In this document: piece after piece, positions 5,870 to 6,672 of the stretch
How positions within the stretch are numbered: position 1 is the first letter of the stretch
Layout: each line of letters opens with the position of its first letter
DNA from: Oscillospiraceae bacterium
GTDB taxonomy: Bacteria > Bacillota > Clostridia > Oscillospirales > Oscillospiraceae
Reading direction: 5' to 3'
Assembly: GCA_017409645.1 (NCBI GenBank)
Contig: JAFQSI010000069.1
Span: 1-6,672 of the forward strand
Length of the DNA stretch: 6,672 bases
Made by a program: the position numbers and the translations under genes
The notes under the pieces: model-generated
Seen by the model: the letters and a program-made list of their open reading frames with translations, nothing else
What the model was told of the DNA's origin: nothing
The model's database searches: none

Positions 5870-5875
5870 TCCTTT
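5870..5875 (-). promoter_or_regulatory. Ribosome binding site of tldD
   Basis: AAAGGA on the minus strand, 8 bases before the ATG at 5861. In the leader just upstream, a small stem (CGAAC at 5907-5903 with GTTCG at 5895-5891, 7-base loop) could form, but it is too weak to call a regulator. Confidence 0.65.
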
Positions 5876-5926
5876 CGGGCTTTGAGGATTCGAACGAAAA
5901 GGGTTCGGCAAAGCTTTCTGGTGTTC

Positions 5927-5955
5927 ATGATAGCATAGTTTGGACGAGGTGTCAA
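5927..5955 (-). promoter_or_regulatory. Promoter of the tldD-tldE-regulator operon
   Basis: On the minus strand: -35 TTGACA (5955-5950, perfect consensus), 17-base spacer, -10 TATCAT (5932-5927, five of six consensus) preceded by TGC as an extended -10. The start of transcription should lie near 5920, leaving a leader of about 59 bases before tldD. The near-consensus form suggests constitutive, fairly strong expression unless a repressor intervenes; no clear operator palindrome overlaps it. Confidence 0.8.
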
Positions 5956-5984
5956 AGAAATCAAATTTCGTAACGGTAATGCGG

Positions 5985-6106
5985 TCATTGCGAGGAGGCC
6001 GCAGGCCGACGTGGCAATCCGTTCTCCTCCGGCCCCGACTGGGGCCGGGCGATGCTGCGCATCGCAGGGAATACGGATTGCCACGGGCCTGCGGCCCTCG
6101 CAATGA
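5985..6106. repeat. Composite inverted-repeat element, MITE-like, about 122 bases
   Basis: The left arm (5985-6022, beginning TCATTGCGAGGAGG and ending GTGGCAATCCGT) is an imperfect inverted repeat of the right arm (6073-6106, ACGGATTGCCACGGG ... CCTCGCAATGA), differing mainly by short indels. The middle holds two further perfect hairpins: GGCCCC/GGGGCC (6031-6036 with 6041-6046, loop GACT) and GCGATG/CATCGC (6049-6054 with 6060-6065, loop CTGCG). As single strand it would fold into a branched, cloverleaf-like structure. The left arm matches the 38-base unit at 1449-1486, so this is a repeat family. No transposase, no clear target-site duplication. It lies between the tldD promoter and the terminator of the next gene without disturbing either. 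Confidence 0.85.
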
Positions 6107-6131
6107 CAGTTCTGATCTGTTGACAGACTGA

Positions 6132-6157
6132 AGGCCCGCCGCTTACGCGGCGGGCCT
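6132..6157 (-). terminator. Probable intrinsic terminator of the nucleotidyltransferase gene
   Basis: An 11-base perfect GC-rich stem (6132-6142 with 6147-6157, AGGCCCGCCGC/GCGGCGGGCCT) with a 4-base loop begins 11 bases after the stop codon on the minus strand. The tail TTCAGTCTGT is only moderately T-rich, but position and stem strength support termination. Confidence 0.75.
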
Positions 6158-6168
6158 GGTCGATCCAA

Positions 6169-6672
6169 TTATTCCTCCCACAGGTTTTCGGGGTAGAGCC
6201 CCTTCTCCCGCAGGTCCTTCAGAGCATCCATGACGCCGGGCTTGTCGGCCTTGTAGGTGACGCCGTACCATCTGTCGTTGGAGCGCAGGACCTTGACCCG
6301 GGCCTTGTGGCGGCTCAGCAGGCTGCTGACCACCGCGGGCAGGTAGTATTCGCCCTTCAGGGGATTCTCGGCGATGGCTTTATCCAGGAAGGCGGGGAAG
6401 CCTGCCCAGGCCTCCTCCAGATAGCTCTTCTGGAAGCCCCACAGGTTCATGGACACGATGTCGTCCTCGCACAGGTCGTTCCAGCTCTCGCCGTCCTCGG
6501 TATACTGGGGGCAGCGGTCGCCCTTGCGGATCTTGGTCCGCTCGATGACGGAGTGCAGGTAGCCGGATGCCGTCTCGGTGCAGACGCCCCGGGCCACGGT
6601 GCCGTTCTCGGTGACGGTGTTCTTCAGCAGGTAGCCCACCATGGCGTACTCGTACATGCCGGGGGTGTCGGG
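6169..6672 (-). CDS. Nucleotidyltransferase family protein, probable sugar-phosphate nucleotidyltransferase type (3' part, 5' end outside window)
   Basis: Only the last 167 residues are present; the frame stays open to the window edge (PDTPG precedes the internal Met at 6657). The sequence matches the C-terminal half of a nucleotidyltransferase family of about 300 residues common in Firmicutes, similar in fold to the RmlA/GalU-type NTP transferases. Segments recognised: MVGYLLKNTVTENGTVARGV, IVSMNLWGF, ENPLKGEYYLPAVVSSLL, then WYGVTYKADKPGVMDALKDL. The N-terminal nucleotide-binding loop (GxGxRxG type) would lie in the missing ~130 residues, so activity cannot be judged. Such proteins transfer NMP to a sugar phosphate, but the substrate of this group is not known to me and no neighbouring sugar pathway gene is visible. 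It has its own terminator and is divergent from none of the neighbours; it reads toward tldD on the same strand but is separated by a terminator and a promoter. Confidence 0.88.
   Translation of the reverse strand, partial: PDTPGMYEYAMVGYLLKNTVTENGTVARGVCTETASGYLHSVIERTKIRKGDRCPQYTEDGESWNDLCEDDIVSMNLWGFQKSYLEEAWAGFPAFLDKAIAENPLKGEYYLPAVVSSLLSRHKARVKVLRSNDRWYGVTYKADKPGVMDALKDLREKGLYPENLWEE

Noticed and set aside
4872..5885. Long plus-strand open frame (337 residues) antisense to tldD
   Set aside because: Same composition artefact: low-complexity Gly/Asp/Ala/Val text opposite a gene with clear family motifs.
5886..5895. GTTCGAATCC on the minus strand, resembling a tRNA T-arm
   Set aside because: No acceptor stem, anticodon arm or CCA end can be built around it; it lies in the short tldD leader. 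Chance match.
5831..6168. Two overlapping minus-strand frames of 90 and 100 residues across the repeat element
   Set aside because: They are made of the inverted-repeat DNA plus the tldD promoter and leader, have no ribosome site and lack any conserved pattern; they are typical repeat-derived false genes.

Overview
The window is GC-rich, tightly packed bacterial DNA. The layout, the GC-rich third codon positions, the protein sequences and the dispersed TCATTGCGAGG-type repeats suggest a Clostridia genome, most likely a gut Oscillospiraceae/Ruminococcaceae-type Firmicute. That taxonomic call is inference from sequence style and was not tested by a search.

Left third, plus strand: the window opens inside hflK (3' part only), followed two bases later by a complete hflC. 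Together they encode the two SPFH-family membrane proteins of the HflKC complex, known in E. coli to surround and modulate the FtsH protease. After hflC come a 20-base perfect palindrome, a short TCATTGC...GCAATGA repeat unit, and a gene for an unrecognised 157-residue protein with two membrane helices.

The gap at 2000-2275 is the least expected part. On the minus strand it holds a well-formed promoter (TTGCCG, 17 bases, TATAAT, with a TG extension and an AT-rich stretch upstream). About 110 bases further on is a strong terminator whose U-tract is much better on the minus strand than on the plus strand. Between them lies a second hairpin. Both hairpins show C-rich loops. I read this as a candidate small RNA of about 115 nt with no evident coding capacity.

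The middle, minus strand, is one operon: tldD, then tldE/pmbA 17 bases later, then an AraC-family regulator whose GTG start overlaps the tldE stop codon (GTGA). TldD and TldE form the heterodimeric metalloprotease that trims unfolded peptides and RiPP precursors. The operon has a near-consensus promoter upstream of tldD and an intrinsic terminator after the regulator gene. No peptide precursor or other substrate gene is visible in the window.

Right end: a roughly 120-base composite inverted-repeat element (5985-6106) is built from the same unit seen at 1449-1486. It is followed by a terminator and the 3' part of a minus-strand nucleotidyltransferase gene that runs off the window edge. No tRNA, rRNA, CRISPR array, transposase or phage gene was seen.
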